From Streptomyces sp. NBC_01298 (GTDB taxonomy: Bacteria; Actinomycetota; Actinomycetes; Streptomycetales; Streptomycetaceae): 64,000 nucleotides of DNA. The DNA is taken from NCBI RefSeq assembly GCF_035978755.1, contig NZ_CP108414.1:4340001-4404000 (forward strand), written 5' to 3'. A program made the translations under genes and the position numbers. Below the pieces are notes generated by a model, which saw only the letters and a program-made list of their open reading frames with translations, ran no database searches and had not been told where the DNA came from. Numbering within the stretch: the stretch's first letter is position 1; each line of letters starts with the position of its first letter. This document shows positions 8,880 through 16,490 of this stretch, in pieces.

Positions 8880-9542
8880 ATGCCGCAGCGCACTGACAGC
8901 ACCGACAGGCGTGAACAAGTCGGTCTGATCCTCGACTTCGCCGGAGTGCTTACTGCCAGCCCGCTCGCTGTCCACCGTGCGTGGTGCGTGTCCGAAGGGC
9001 TGGCCCCGGAGGCGTGGCGCAGCACCCTCAACGATCACCCGGAGGGTCGGCGGCTGTACGCGGCCCTGGAGGTCGGGGAGATAGGGCAGGCGGAGTGGAA
9101 CGAGGGGACTGCCCCTCTGCTGGGTGCGCACGTGGACCCGGTGAACCTGATGGGCCGGGCGTGGGCCGGGGTGCCCGCGGCTCGTCGGATGGCTGCCCTT
9201 GCTCGTGCGGCACGGGCGGCTGGCCATCGGGTCGCCCTGCTGTCCAACAGCTTCGGCCTTGACCCGTTCAACCCGTACGAACACGTCGGGATCTGGGACC
9301 TGTTCGATGTGCACGTCGTCTCCGAGCTGGTCGGCATGGCCAAGCCTGATCCGGAGATCTACCGACTGACCCTGGATCGCATCGGCTTGCCTGCCGAGCA
9401 GTGCGTGTTCGTGGACGATCACGCGGTGAACCTTCCGCCGGCCGCAGAGCTGGGGATCACCACCGTCCACGTCACCAATGAGGATGAGGCCGTTGCGGAG
9501 CTTGAGGACCTCCTGGGGGTCAGCGCGGTTCTTGCCGCGTGA
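8880..9542 (+). CDS. HAD-like hydrolase (subfamily IA)
   Basis: 220 aa from ATG 8880; the open frame extends upstream but is not protein-like there. Motif I is DFAGVLT at residues 19-25: the nucleophile Asp19 is present, but position +2 is Ala rather than the usual acid Asp, as in many DFGGVL-type members of this branch. Motif II is LLSNS, then AKPDPEIY supplies the motif III Lys, and VFVDDH supplies motif IV. A soluble phosphatase or related hydrolase is likely; the substrate is unknown. It sits just upstream of the HTH regulator and may belong to the same metabolic cluster. Confidence 0.82.
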   Translation: MPQRTDSTDRREQVGLILDFAGVLTASPLAVHRAWCVSEGLAPEAWRSTLNDHPEGRRLYAALEVGEIGQAEWNEGTAPLLGAHVDPVNLMGRAWAGVPAARRMAALARAARAAGHRVALLSNSFGLDPFNPYEHVGIWDLFDVHVVSELVGMAKPDPEIYRLTLDRIGLPAEQCVFVDDHAVNLPPAAELGITTVHVTNEDEAVAELEDLLGVSAVLAA

Positions 9543-9631
9543 CCCCAACTTCCGGCTGATCAAGGGCTGTCGGCCCCACTGCTCCTGCCAGTACCGTCCG
9601 TATGAGGCCAATCACACGGAGGTGCTGGAAC

Positions 9632-10834
9632 ATGCAGTGGTCGGAGTACACCACCTCTGAGCGGTTGAAGACGCTGCGCGGCGGGATGACGCAAGAGCAG
9701 TTAGCGGAAGCTGCCGCCGTGTCCGTGGGCGTGGTGCGCAAGCTGGAACGTGGAGGTACCGCGTCGCTCCCGTCGCTGCTGTCCATCGCCGACGCCCTCG
9801 GCACGGACATCGCCGTACTCCTCGGCCAGCAGGCACCCCGCCGGTCCATGGACCGCGACGAGCGGGCCGCGCTTCGGATGGTGTCCGCGGCTACCCATGA
9901 CGCCGCCATTGGTATCCCCGCCGACGTCGAGCCGGGCACCGTTGAGGAGCTGCGCGCAGCCGTCCGCCGGGCGGATGAGGCCTACTGGGCAGGCCGGTAC
10001 ACCGAGCTCGGGACGCTCCTGGGCCAGCTCCTCCCCGAGGCGAAGGCCCGCTTCGATGCCGCCGACCACGCTGAGCGGGAGGCCGCTGGCGGTGTCTTGA
10101 TCGACACCTTCCAGACGGCCGGTATGGCCGCCAACGTGCTGGGCTCCCGCGATCTGGCCTACGCGGCGCTGACGTACGGCCGTCAGATCGCTGTGCAGGC
10201 CGGGGACGACCTCCGCGACGCCCACCTGGCCGCCACGACGGCGTGGGTCAACCTGCGCGACGGCCGCACCACGCAGGGGTTCGCCCTTGCCGCGGCGCAG
10301 GCCGACCGGATCGAGCCCAAGATGAGCGAGCACGACCCCGACCGGCTGAGCGTGTACGGGCAGCTCGTCACGAACGCCGCCGTGGCCGCATCACGAGGCG
10401 GTGCGAGCCCGGACAGCGCCCGCGAGTACCTCTCCCAGGCCCATGCCGTAGCCGCCCGTATCGGGGATGAGCACGCCCGCGGCGACCACGCCCAGCCGTA
10501 CGGGCCCATGTACGCCGCCACACAGGCCATGAGCATCGCCGTGGCCCTCGGCGATACCTCCGGCGCGCTGCGCCTGATGGACACCGTCCGCCTGGACGAC
10601 ACCGTGCCGCTGGCCACACGCGCCCGCTACGGCTTGGACGTCGCCCTCACCCACGTGGAATGCCGCCGCTGGGAGGCTGCCGCCGACACCCTCGAAGCCG
10701 TATGCACGATGGCCCCCGGCTGGGTGCGCCATCAGATGCTCCCCGGCGTCATCATCGGCCGGCTAGCCGGCGTTTCCGTCGGGCGTCTCCGCGGTCTCGC
10801 CAGCGTCGCCGGGGTCCCCCTCGGAGTGCGCTGA
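9632..10834 (+). CDS. XRE-family HTH regulator with TPR-like C-terminal domain
   Basis: About 400 aa from ATG 9632, chosen because GGAGG ends nine bases upstream; the open frame extends to 9602. An XRE helix-turn-helix is at residues ~5-60 (MTQEQLAEAAAVSVGVVRKL, then SLLSIADALG). The rest is all-helical with repeated pairs such as AAGGVLIDTFQTAGMAANVL and DLAYAALTYGRQIAVQAGD, a TPR-like array that usually senses a peptide or small ligand. It probably controls the downstream ATP-grasp/CysRS operon. A terminator follows, so that operon has its own promoter or is reached by readthrough. Confidence 0.82.
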   Translation: MQWSEYTTSERLKTLRGGMTQEQLAEAAAVSVGVVRKLERGGTASLPSLLSIADALGTDIAVLLGQQAPRRSMDRDERAALRMVSAATHDAAIGIPADVEPGTVEELRAAVRRADEAYWAGRYTELGTLLGQLLPEAKARFDAADHAEREAAGGVLIDTFQTAGMAANVLGSRDLAYAALTYGRQIAVQAGDDLRDAHLAATTAWVNLRDGRTTQGFALAAAQADRIEPKMSEHDPDRLSVYGQLVTNAAVAASRGGASPDSAREYLSQAHAVAARIGDEHARGDHAQPYGPMYAATQAMSIAVALGDTSGALRLMDTVRLDDTVPLATRARYGLDVALTHVECRRWEAAADTLEAVCTMAPGWVRHQMLPGVIIGRLAGVSVGRLRGLASVAGVPLGVR

Positions 10835-10851
10835 CCCGAGACCCGACTACC

Positions 10852-10902
10852 ACGCCCCGTAGCAGTCGGCAGGCCGCCACCTGCCTGACTACTACGGGGC
10901 GT
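10852..10902 (+). terminator. Imperfect long hairpin after the HTH gene
   Basis: ACGCCCCGTAG pairs with CTACGGGGCGT-type sequence on the other side, with an inner GGCAGG/CCTG stem and a few bulges. It lies 17 bases after the stop codon at 10834. Confidence 0.55.
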
Positions 10903-11021
10903 TGCACATGCTCGACCGCCGGGCCCCACGCTGCCACGCTCCGTGGCACCGGAACCCGGCACGGACTGTCGGCGCTGCCACGGGCCGTGTCTGGGCCCGC
11001 GTACCTCTACGCAGCAGCCTT

Positions 11022-11471
11022 ATGGGCATGCCGAACAACCCGATCGGCGGCCTCGGACACGTACCCGTCGCCGTCTACGCTTGCGCTCCCACCGCTGTCG
11101 CCGTCCGAGACGGTGAGAGACGCTGCCGCCACTACGCCGGCGCCCGGCACTGGCACGTTGCCGGTGCGTGGTCCGATCTCGACCCCGCGGTGCCTCTCGA
11201 CGAGCGCCCCGGCTGGCAGGCCATAGCGTCCGCCCTGTCCACCGGAATGATCCGGGGAATCATCGTGGGCGCCTTCTCCCATGTCGCTGCCGACGCGGCC
11301 CAGTTCGCCGGCCTCGGAGTCCTCATCCGCGACAGGGGCGGATTCCTCGTGCACGCCGCCGGCACCCTGCCCCGCCGTACCCCCGGCGAGCTGCAGCGCC
11401 GCCGCGACATCACCGACGCCTCCTCGGGGTGGTCCCCGTGGGGCGACACGCCACAGGCAGACACCTCGTGA
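11022..11471 (+). CDS. Hypothetical protein with resolvase-N-domain resemblance
   Basis: About 149 aa from ATG 11022 (ATG 11028 is an alternative; no clear Shine-Dalgarno). The segment PLDERPGWQAIASALSTGMI, then IVGAFSHVAAD and LGVLIRDRGGF, resembles the helical part of the serine-resolvase N-terminal fold, but there is no catalytic Ser context at the start. It is therefore probably a recombinase-derived accessory protein rather than an active recombinase. Its stop overlaps the GTG of a micro-ORF (GTGA), placing it at the head of the coupled string that leads into the ATP-grasp gene. Confidence 0.55.
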   Translation: MGMPNNPIGGLGHVPVAVYACAPTAVAVRDGERRCRHYAGARHWHVAGAWSDLDPAVPLDERPGWQAIASALSTGMIRGIIVGAFSHVAADAAQFAGLGVLIRDRGGFLVHAAGTLPRRTPGELQRRRDITDASSGWSPWGDTPQADTS

Positions 11472-11524
11472 ACGCCGGGCGCCTCCGGTCGACCGCGGTC
11501 GACGACGTCGGGCCTGCCCGATGA
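11468..11524 (+). CDS. Putative 18-aa coupled micro-ORF
   Basis: It starts with GTG overlapping the preceding stop (GTGA) and ends with TGA overlapping the next start (ATGA). The peptide is VNAGRLRSTAVDDVGPAR. Overlaps at both ends suggest translational coupling. The product may be a leader peptide, a substrate, or only a spacer that carries ribosomes forward. Confidence 0.35.
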   Translation: MNAGRLRSTAVDDVGPAR

Positions 11525-11610
11525 AGCAGTACTTAGCGGTCTTGGCCTACGTCATCACTGTCACCGCCTTGGTCCTTGCCCTGGCCATCGCCGGAACCCC
11601 GGACTACTGA
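11521..11610 (+). CDS. Putative 29-aa membrane micropeptide
   Basis: ATG 11521 overlaps the stop of the 18-aa frame. After MKQYLA the sequence is almost entirely hydrophobic (VLAYVITVTALVLALAIA), one transmembrane helix, and it ends GTPDY. The ATP-grasp gene begins 17 bases later with its own AGAGGAG. It could be a peptide substrate of the neighbouring ligase or a small membrane anchor. No independent Shine-Dalgarno is seen, so expression would rely on coupling. Confidence 0.4.
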   Translation: MKQYLAVLAYVITVTALVLALAIAGTPDY

Positions 11611-11627
11611 GACATCAGAGGAGCGAC

Positions 11628-12749
11628 ATGACCCGCACTGCCAACCGTGGCTTCAACCACCGGCAGGCGATGAGCGAGGAGTGGTTCCGCACCCGGGTTC
11701 TTCCCCGTGTATCCGGCCTGCGCTTCCTCCCCTACCAGGTACGGCAGATGAGCCGCGAGCACCTCCCCACGATGCTGCGCTACAAGGGCCGGAAGAGCAT
11801 GGCCCGTATCGCCGGGGATCTGCTGATGGTCTCCGCGCGGTGGCGCTGCCTGCCGTTCCACTACTTCCGCTACGGCGGGTACCGGCGCGAGGTTTCTTCC
11901 GAGCGGGCGTGTGCGTACCTGCCGGAGACCACCTTGTTCCACCGCCTCCTTCCCCGCGTGAACCGGGACACCATCGACCTGGACGACAAGGTGGTCTGCA
12001 AGAAGATCCTTGCTTCCGCCGGCATCCCGCAGCCCCCACTGATCGCGAGCGGTAACGGCCGTGCAGGCGTCACCTCCGAGGGCGACGAGGTTTCGCTGGA
12101 GGCCGTCCTCGATCACGCTTCCGGCTCCGGGCGCGTGGTGTTCAAGCCCTCCCGCTACTCCAGTGGCGGCTCGGGAGTCGTGATCGTGCGGCCCGGCGAG
12201 GACGGCTTCGATCTCGCGGCCTACGCGCAGCGGTGGGGCACCTGGCTGGTCGAGCACCACGTACCGCAGCACCACGACCTGGACGTGCTGAACCCGTACG
12301 CCCTCAACACCTTCCGGGTCATCACCCTGCTGACGAACGGTACCGCCGAGGTGCTCTACATGATGCTGAAGCTTGGCGGCGTCGACAGCACGACGGACAA
12401 CTCGGCCGATGGCGGCTTGCAGATCCGGGTGCACCCCGACGGTGAACTGGACCGCCACGGCTACGACCGGTACCTCAACGCCCAGACTCGCCACCAAGTC
12501 AGCACCGTGCCGTTCGCCGGCCACAGGATCGCCCACATCGCCGCGGTCCGCGAGCTGGCCGCCCGCTGCGCCCGTCTGTTCCCGCAGGTGCCCTTCATCG
12601 GCTGGGACATCGCGGTCACTCCCGGGGGACCGGTGGTCATCGAGGGGAACAGCAGCCCTTCGCTCGCACATATCCAGCGCACCCATGGCGGTGTCGCTCC
12701 GGATCTCGTCCCGGCGCTCCGCGCCGTGATGGATCGCCCGATCATCTGA
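11628..12749 (+). CDS. ATP-grasp ligase, sugar-transfer-associated type
   Basis: 373 aa from ATG 11628 (AGAGGAG upstream). The ATP-grasp core has the nucleotide Lys at RVVFKPS (Lys173), a glycine loop SSGGSGVVIV, and the metal-binding end GWDIAVTPGGPVVIEGNSSP with Asp327, Glu339 and Asn341. NPYALNTFRVITLL is the signature I associate with the sugar-transfer-associated ATP-grasp family. It should activate a carboxylate as acyl phosphate and join it to an amine or thiol; the partner is unknown. The N-terminal ~110 residues are a helical domain specific to the family. It is followed after 13 bases by the nucleotidyltransferase. Confidence 0.82.
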   Translation: MTRTANRGFNHRQAMSEEWFRTRVLPRVSGLRFLPYQVRQMSREHLPTMLRYKGRKSMARIAGDLLMVSARWRCLPFHYFRYGGYRREVSSERACAYLPETTLFHRLLPRVNRDTIDLDDKVVCKKILASAGIPQPPLIASGNGRAGVTSEGDEVSLEAVLDHASGSGRVVFKPSRYSSGGSGVVIVRPGEDGFDLAAYAQRWGTWLVEHHVPQHHDLDVLNPYALNTFRVITLLTNGTAEVLYMMLKLGGVDSTTDNSADGGLQIRVHPDGELDRHGYDRYLNAQTRHQVSTVPFAGHRIAHIAAVRELAARCARLFPQVPFIGWDIAVTPGGPVVIEGNSSPSLAHIQRTHGGVAPDLVPALRAVMDRPII

Positions 12750-12762
12750 CCAAGGAGTTCTC

Positions 12763-13668
12763 GTGGAAGACCTGAAAATGCAGGCCCGCGCCGCAGCCGC
12801 CGGCCTCCTCGACACCCTCCAGTCCATGCCCGAGGTCCAAGCGCTCTACGTCCTCTCCTCCTCTGCCGACGCGCCCAACAACGTCACACGGTTCAGCACC
12901 GACTCCGACTTCGACCTCGCCATCGTCCTCGACGTCCCGCTCAAGGAGGACGAGTGGAGGCCCTCCCCGGCGGACACGTACGCCCTGGTCCGCGAACGGC
13001 TCCCCGCCTGGGTCCCCGAGTTCAGCTTCTACCTGCCGGTCCCCTGGGGGCGCATGGAGGTCAACGTCCACCAGCTCCTGTTCCATTACGAGGCCGACCC
13101 GCGCACGACGTGGAACAGCGACAAGTGCGACGCCTACGCGAACAAGGGCGAACCGCTGCTCGACCGCGAGAACGCCTTCGAGGCGTTGATCCTCCGCAAA
13201 ACGAAAGAGCAGCTCTGGCGGCTGGAGGGCGAGACCCACCGGCTCCACAACCGGATCACCTGGGACGTGCGCGAGATCCCCCTCCGCATGGCGCGCCGCG
13301 TCGGGACACCCACCGGCCACTTCGTCCTGTCGGGCGCCCTGGACGAGATCGTGGACTGGCTGTACGCCCGCTCAGGCCGGCTGCTGCCGAACATGAAGTG
13401 GAAGCTCCACTCCCTCGGCGCACTGGGCCTGATCAGCACCGAGCAGGAAAACCTCCTGATCGAGGCCCAGCAGTGCGACCCCCTGTCGATGGTCGACCTG
13501 GAGCGCCGGTGCGAGGCCCTGGAGGCGTTCTGCCGCTCGGCCGGAATGGACCTGAGCACCCGGGCCATCGAGACCGTGCGCAAGGCGTACCAGCGGGCCA
13601 ACCACCACATCCTCGGGGAACACGCATCCGTCTTCGCTGACCGTCCCTTCCCCCGATTCGTCTCCTGA
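12763..13668 (+). CDS. Nucleotidyltransferase-fold protein
   Basis: 301 aa from GTG 12763, with AAGGAG upstream. The polymerase-beta-type site is FSTDSDFDLAIVLD, giving Asp49 and Asp51, with a likely third carboxylate at Glu99 in WGRMEVNVHQ. The C-terminal ~150 residues are helical (GALDEIVDWLYARSGRLLP and later segments), like the substrate domain of aminoglycoside or other small-molecule nucleotidyltransferases. It probably transfers AMP or another NMP to a small molecule or protein. It lies between the ATP-grasp and CysRS-like genes in the same operon. Confidence 0.78.
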   Translation: MEDLKMQARAAAAGLLDTLQSMPEVQALYVLSSSADAPNNVTRFSTDSDFDLAIVLDVPLKEDEWRPSPADTYALVRERLPAWVPEFSFYLPVPWGRMEVNVHQLLFHYEADPRTTWNSDKCDAYANKGEPLLDRENAFEALILRKTKEQLWRLEGETHRLHNRITWDVREIPLRMARRVGTPTGHFVLSGALDEIVDWLYARSGRLLPNMKWKLHSLGALGLISTEQENLLIEAQQCDPLSMVDLERRCEALEAFCRSAGMDLSTRAIETVRKAYQRANHHILGEHASVFADRPFPRFVS

Positions 13669-13746
13669 GGTGAGTACGACGATTCCAATTAGACGCTGTT
13701 GTCAGCACGTCAGTACGCTGCGTGATCCACGCACCCAGGAGGAACG

Positions 13747-15123
13747 ATGGCGATCAAGGTCCACAACACACTGACCGGACGGACGGAGGATTTCCGCCCC
13801 GAGCGGGAGACCGAGGTGCGGATGTTCGTGTGCGGACCTACCGTCTACGGCCCCAGCCACGTCGGCCACGCGAAGACCTACACGCAGTTCGACTTCATCG
13901 CCGCGTACCTGGAAGCGAGCGGCTACAAGGTCACCTACCTCCAGAACATCACCGACGTGGACGACAAGATCATCCGGCGTTCCCGGGAGGAGAACGTGCC
14001 TCCGGAGGACATCGCGGCCTTGTTCGAGAAGCAATACCTGGAGGACATGGCCGCGCTGGGGAACACCCGCGTCGACGTCCACGCACGGGCCCACGATCAC
14101 ATCGACGCGATCGTGGACCAGGTCAAGCGGCTCATCGCCCGCGGCCACGCCTACCAGCTCGATGACGGCTGGTACTTCGACCTGGCCTCGTTCCCCGCAT
14201 ACGGCAAGCTCTCGGGCCGGACCGACCTGCGCCCCGAGGACTCGGTCTCGCGGATCGACGACCACTCCAAGAAGCGCAGCCCGGGCGACTTCGCTCTGTG
14301 GAAGGGACGCAAGGACGGCGAACCGTTCTGGGAGACCGAACTGGGGCCGGGCCGACCGGGCTGGCACATCGAGGACACCGCGATCACGGAGACCTTCTTC
14401 GGGCCCTCCTACGACCTGCACGGCGGCGCCGTCGACCTCATCTTCCCTCACCACGAAGCCGAGGTGGCCCAGATGGAGGCCGCCTCCGGCATCGAGCCCC
14501 TGGCCCGCTACTGGATGCACACCGGCCTCCTGCGGGTCGACGGCGACAAGATGTCGAAGAGCACCGGGAACTTCCTCACCATCCGCGACGCGCTCGCCCG
14601 CACGGACTCCCGCACCCTGCGGTACGCATTCCTCTCCCAGCACTACCGCTCCTCCATGGAACTGAACGACTCCACGCTGGAGCAGGCCCGAGCGGCACGC
14701 CGCCGGATCGAGAACTTCGCCCGGACCATCGACCCCGCGCACACGGACAGCCCGGCGAACACCTCACGGGCGACCGACACCTGGAAGGAGATGCGCGAGC
14801 ACCTGGACGACGACTTCGACACCCCAGGCGCCCTCGCCGTCCTCTTCCAGTTCATCCGCGAACAGAACCGCACGCAGGAACCGTCCGGACCGGCCTCCCT
14901 GCGGCTGATCCAGGACGTCAACAACCTCTTCGGAACCTTCGACATCGCCGACGCGGACCAGGGCGACACCGCTGTCGACGACCTCGTCAAGGAACGCGAC
15001 CGGCTCCGCGCCGCGAGGAACTTCGCCGAGGCCGACGCGATCCGCGACCAGCTCGTCAAGCAGGGCATCACCCTCGAAGACTCGCCCGAAGGCACCCGCT
15101 GGTGGAAGGAAAAGACCCAATGA
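13747..15123 (+). CDS. Cysteinyl-tRNA-synthetase paralogue with altered zinc site
   Basis: 458 aa from ATG 13747 (AGGAGG upstream). The class I motifs are intact: HVGH at 38-41 and KMSKS with following TGN. The catalytic zinc ligands of E. coli CysRS (Cys28, Cys209, His234, Glu238) align as Cys29, Asp210, His235 and Glu239, so one thiolate ligand is replaced by Asp in WHIEDTA. The enzyme keeps the C-terminal DALR/helical region (ARNFAEADAIRDQLVKQGI), so it is not a short MshC. Adenylation of cysteine or another amino acid is likely. The operon setting argues for a biosynthetic or resistance role rather than housekeeping translation. Its stop overlaps the oxygenase start. Confidence 0.88.
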   Translation: MAIKVHNTLTGRTEDFRPERETEVRMFVCGPTVYGPSHVGHAKTYTQFDFIAAYLEASGYKVTYLQNITDVDDKIIRRSREENVPPEDIAALFEKQYLEDMAALGNTRVDVHARAHDHIDAIVDQVKRLIARGHAYQLDDGWYFDLASFPAYGKLSGRTDLRPEDSVSRIDDHSKKRSPGDFALWKGRKDGEPFWETELGPGRPGWHIEDTAITETFFGPSYDLHGGAVDLIFPHHEAEVAQMEAASGIEPLARYWMHTGLLRVDGDKMSKSTGNFLTIRDALARTDSRTLRYAFLSQHYRSSMELNDSTLEQARAARRRIENFARTIDPAHTDSPANTSRATDTWKEMREHLDDDFDTPGALAVLFQFIREQNRTQEPSGPASLRLIQDVNNLFGTFDIADADQGDTAVDDLVKERDRLRAARNFAEADAIRDQLVKQGITLEDSPEGTRWWKEKTQ

Positions 15124-15740
15124 CCTGGAAGACCCGGTTACCCCTTCTCGCAGAGAGCGTCATACCCCTCAGCCTCTGCGGCGCCCTGATGGACCACGTG
15201 AAGAGCGAGACCGCCCGGCCGCGCACCTTCCAGGGCGTCGTCGACGAGACGCTACGCAAGAGCGAGTACGTGGAGATCCCGACGGCGCTGGAGGAAGCGG
15301 TCATCTCCCACTGCATCCCCTACATCCGCGACCATTTCCAGGCCGTTCCGAAGCGGATACCCACCCAGCCGGCGGTCGTCTACCGCTACGGTCCTGGCGT
15401 TGGGTTCGTGGCGCACCACGACGAGGTCACCGACGTCGAGCGCGAGCGGGCCCGGACCAACGGACAGCCCGTCGTCGGCGGCGACCTCACCCTGCTCGTC
15501 TGGCTCAACACGCCGGACTCCTACTCCGGGGGCGAGCTGTTCTTCGAGAACCCGGCCCAGGAGATCAAGCCTCCCTGCGGCACGCTGGTCGCCTTCCCGG
15601 CCACCCGCGACCACATCCACGGCGTACGGCCGATCACGCGGGGAGAGCGCATCACCCTCGTCATCCGCACCGATGCCGAGAGCCTTGAGGGCCGCCGTAC
15701 CGCGGCGATCACCGTCGAAGGCGTCGCGGCTCACCGCTGA
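15120..15740 (+). CDS. 2-oxoglutarate/Fe(II)-dependent oxygenase
   Basis: 206 aa; ATG 15120 overlaps the synthetase stop (ATGA). The iron triad is His99-x-Asp101 in VAHHDEV and His167 in DHIHGVRPI, with the 2OG-binding Arg177 in RGERITLVI. This is the prolyl-4-hydroxylase-like double-stranded beta-helix pattern (GGELFFENP before the second His). It should hydroxylate or desaturate the operon's product or intermediate. It is the last gene before a strong terminator. Confidence 0.88.
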   Translation: MTWKTRLPLLAESVIPLSLCGALMDHVKSETARPRTFQGVVDETLRKSEYVEIPTALEEAVISHCIPYIRDHFQAVPKRIPTQPAVVYRYGPGVGFVAHHDEVTDVERERARTNGQPVVGGDLTLLVWLNTPDSYSGGELFFENPAQEIKPPCGTLVAFPATRDHIHGVRPITRGERITLVIRTDAESLEGRRTAAITVEGVAAHR

Positions 15741-15811
15741 CTCGCCAGCAGCGATGTCTCGGCCAGGGCACGTGGACCCCGGTGGGAAATGACCCGGCCA
15801 GGACAGTGCAA

Positions 15812-15853
15812 CAGCCTCGGGGCCAACGCGATTCTGCGTTGGCCCCGAGGCTG
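15812..15853. terminator. Strong bidirectional terminator
   Basis: Perfect 18-bp GC-rich arms (CAGCCTCGGGGCCAACGC) surround the loop GATTCT. It separates the + strand biosynthetic operon from the - strand mobilization genes. Confidence 0.85.
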
Positions 15854-15902
15854 CTCGCGTGTTCTCGGGGTTTGTGGTGGGACGTCGTTGGCGTGTGGCC
15901 GG

Positions 15903-16298
15903 TTAGTCCTCTGCGTGTTCGGCGAGGTATTCGAGGGTGTCTTCCGCGGTGACGATGGGGAGCAGGCGTTCGTACTCGGCGTAGTCCTTGTCGGTCATGA
16001 TGTCGATGGCGTCGTCGACCACGGAGCCCTCGGGGAGCTTGGCGAGGTACTTCAGAACCAGGTCGACGAAGTCCTGCCGCATCGCGTCGATGTCGCGCAG
16101 CCAGTCGGCCTCACGTCGCAACTGCGCCAGCCCGGCGGCCTGCTCTTCCGGGGTGATGGTGTTGAGCAGGAGGTGCTCGGCGTGGGTGAACGGACGCCCG
16201 TCGCGATGGTAGGGGCGCTGGGGGTCGTCGAGGTGGCCGTACCAGTCGACGTCGGTGAAGAGGACGACGACGTCGGGGCGGATGGAAGGCTGGGGCAT
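15903..16298 (-). CDS. Hypothetical acidic protein of the mobilization region
   Basis: 131 aa, start MPQPSIRPDVVVLFTDVDWY, rich in Asp and Glu (pattern DFVDLVLKYLAKL, DKDYAEYERLLPIV). No known motif is recognised. It lies downstream of the relaxase gene on the same strand, separated by ~190 bases that include a short inverted repeat near 16437-16460, so it may be expressed separately. Confidence 0.65.
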   Translation of the reverse strand: MPQPSIRPDVVVLFTDVDWYGHLDDPQRPYHRDGRPFTHAEHLLLNTITPEEQAAGLAQLRREADWLRDIDAMRQDFVDLVLKYLAKLPEGSVVDDAIDIMTDKDYAEYERLLPIVTAEDTLEYLAEHAED

Positions 16299-16490
16299 GG
16301 GTGGGTTCCTTCTGTGGTGTCGTGTGATCGGTTTGCGGTGGGATCGGTTCGGGGCGGTGTCCGTGGGGGCGAAGGGCTTTCACACCGGGGGTGTGGGGCG
16401 GCTGCTGTGCGGGTGACGCCTGCTGACGGCCCTGACCGATGGGTGGTCGAGCCCATCGGCCAGGTGGCGTCCCCTGCCGGATCGCCGTGA

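Noticed and set aside
13747..15123. CysRS-like gene as the cell's housekeeping cysteinyl-tRNA synthetase
   Set aside because: It lies in a mobile element inside a metabolic operon and has an altered zinc site; a separate chromosomal cysS is expected.
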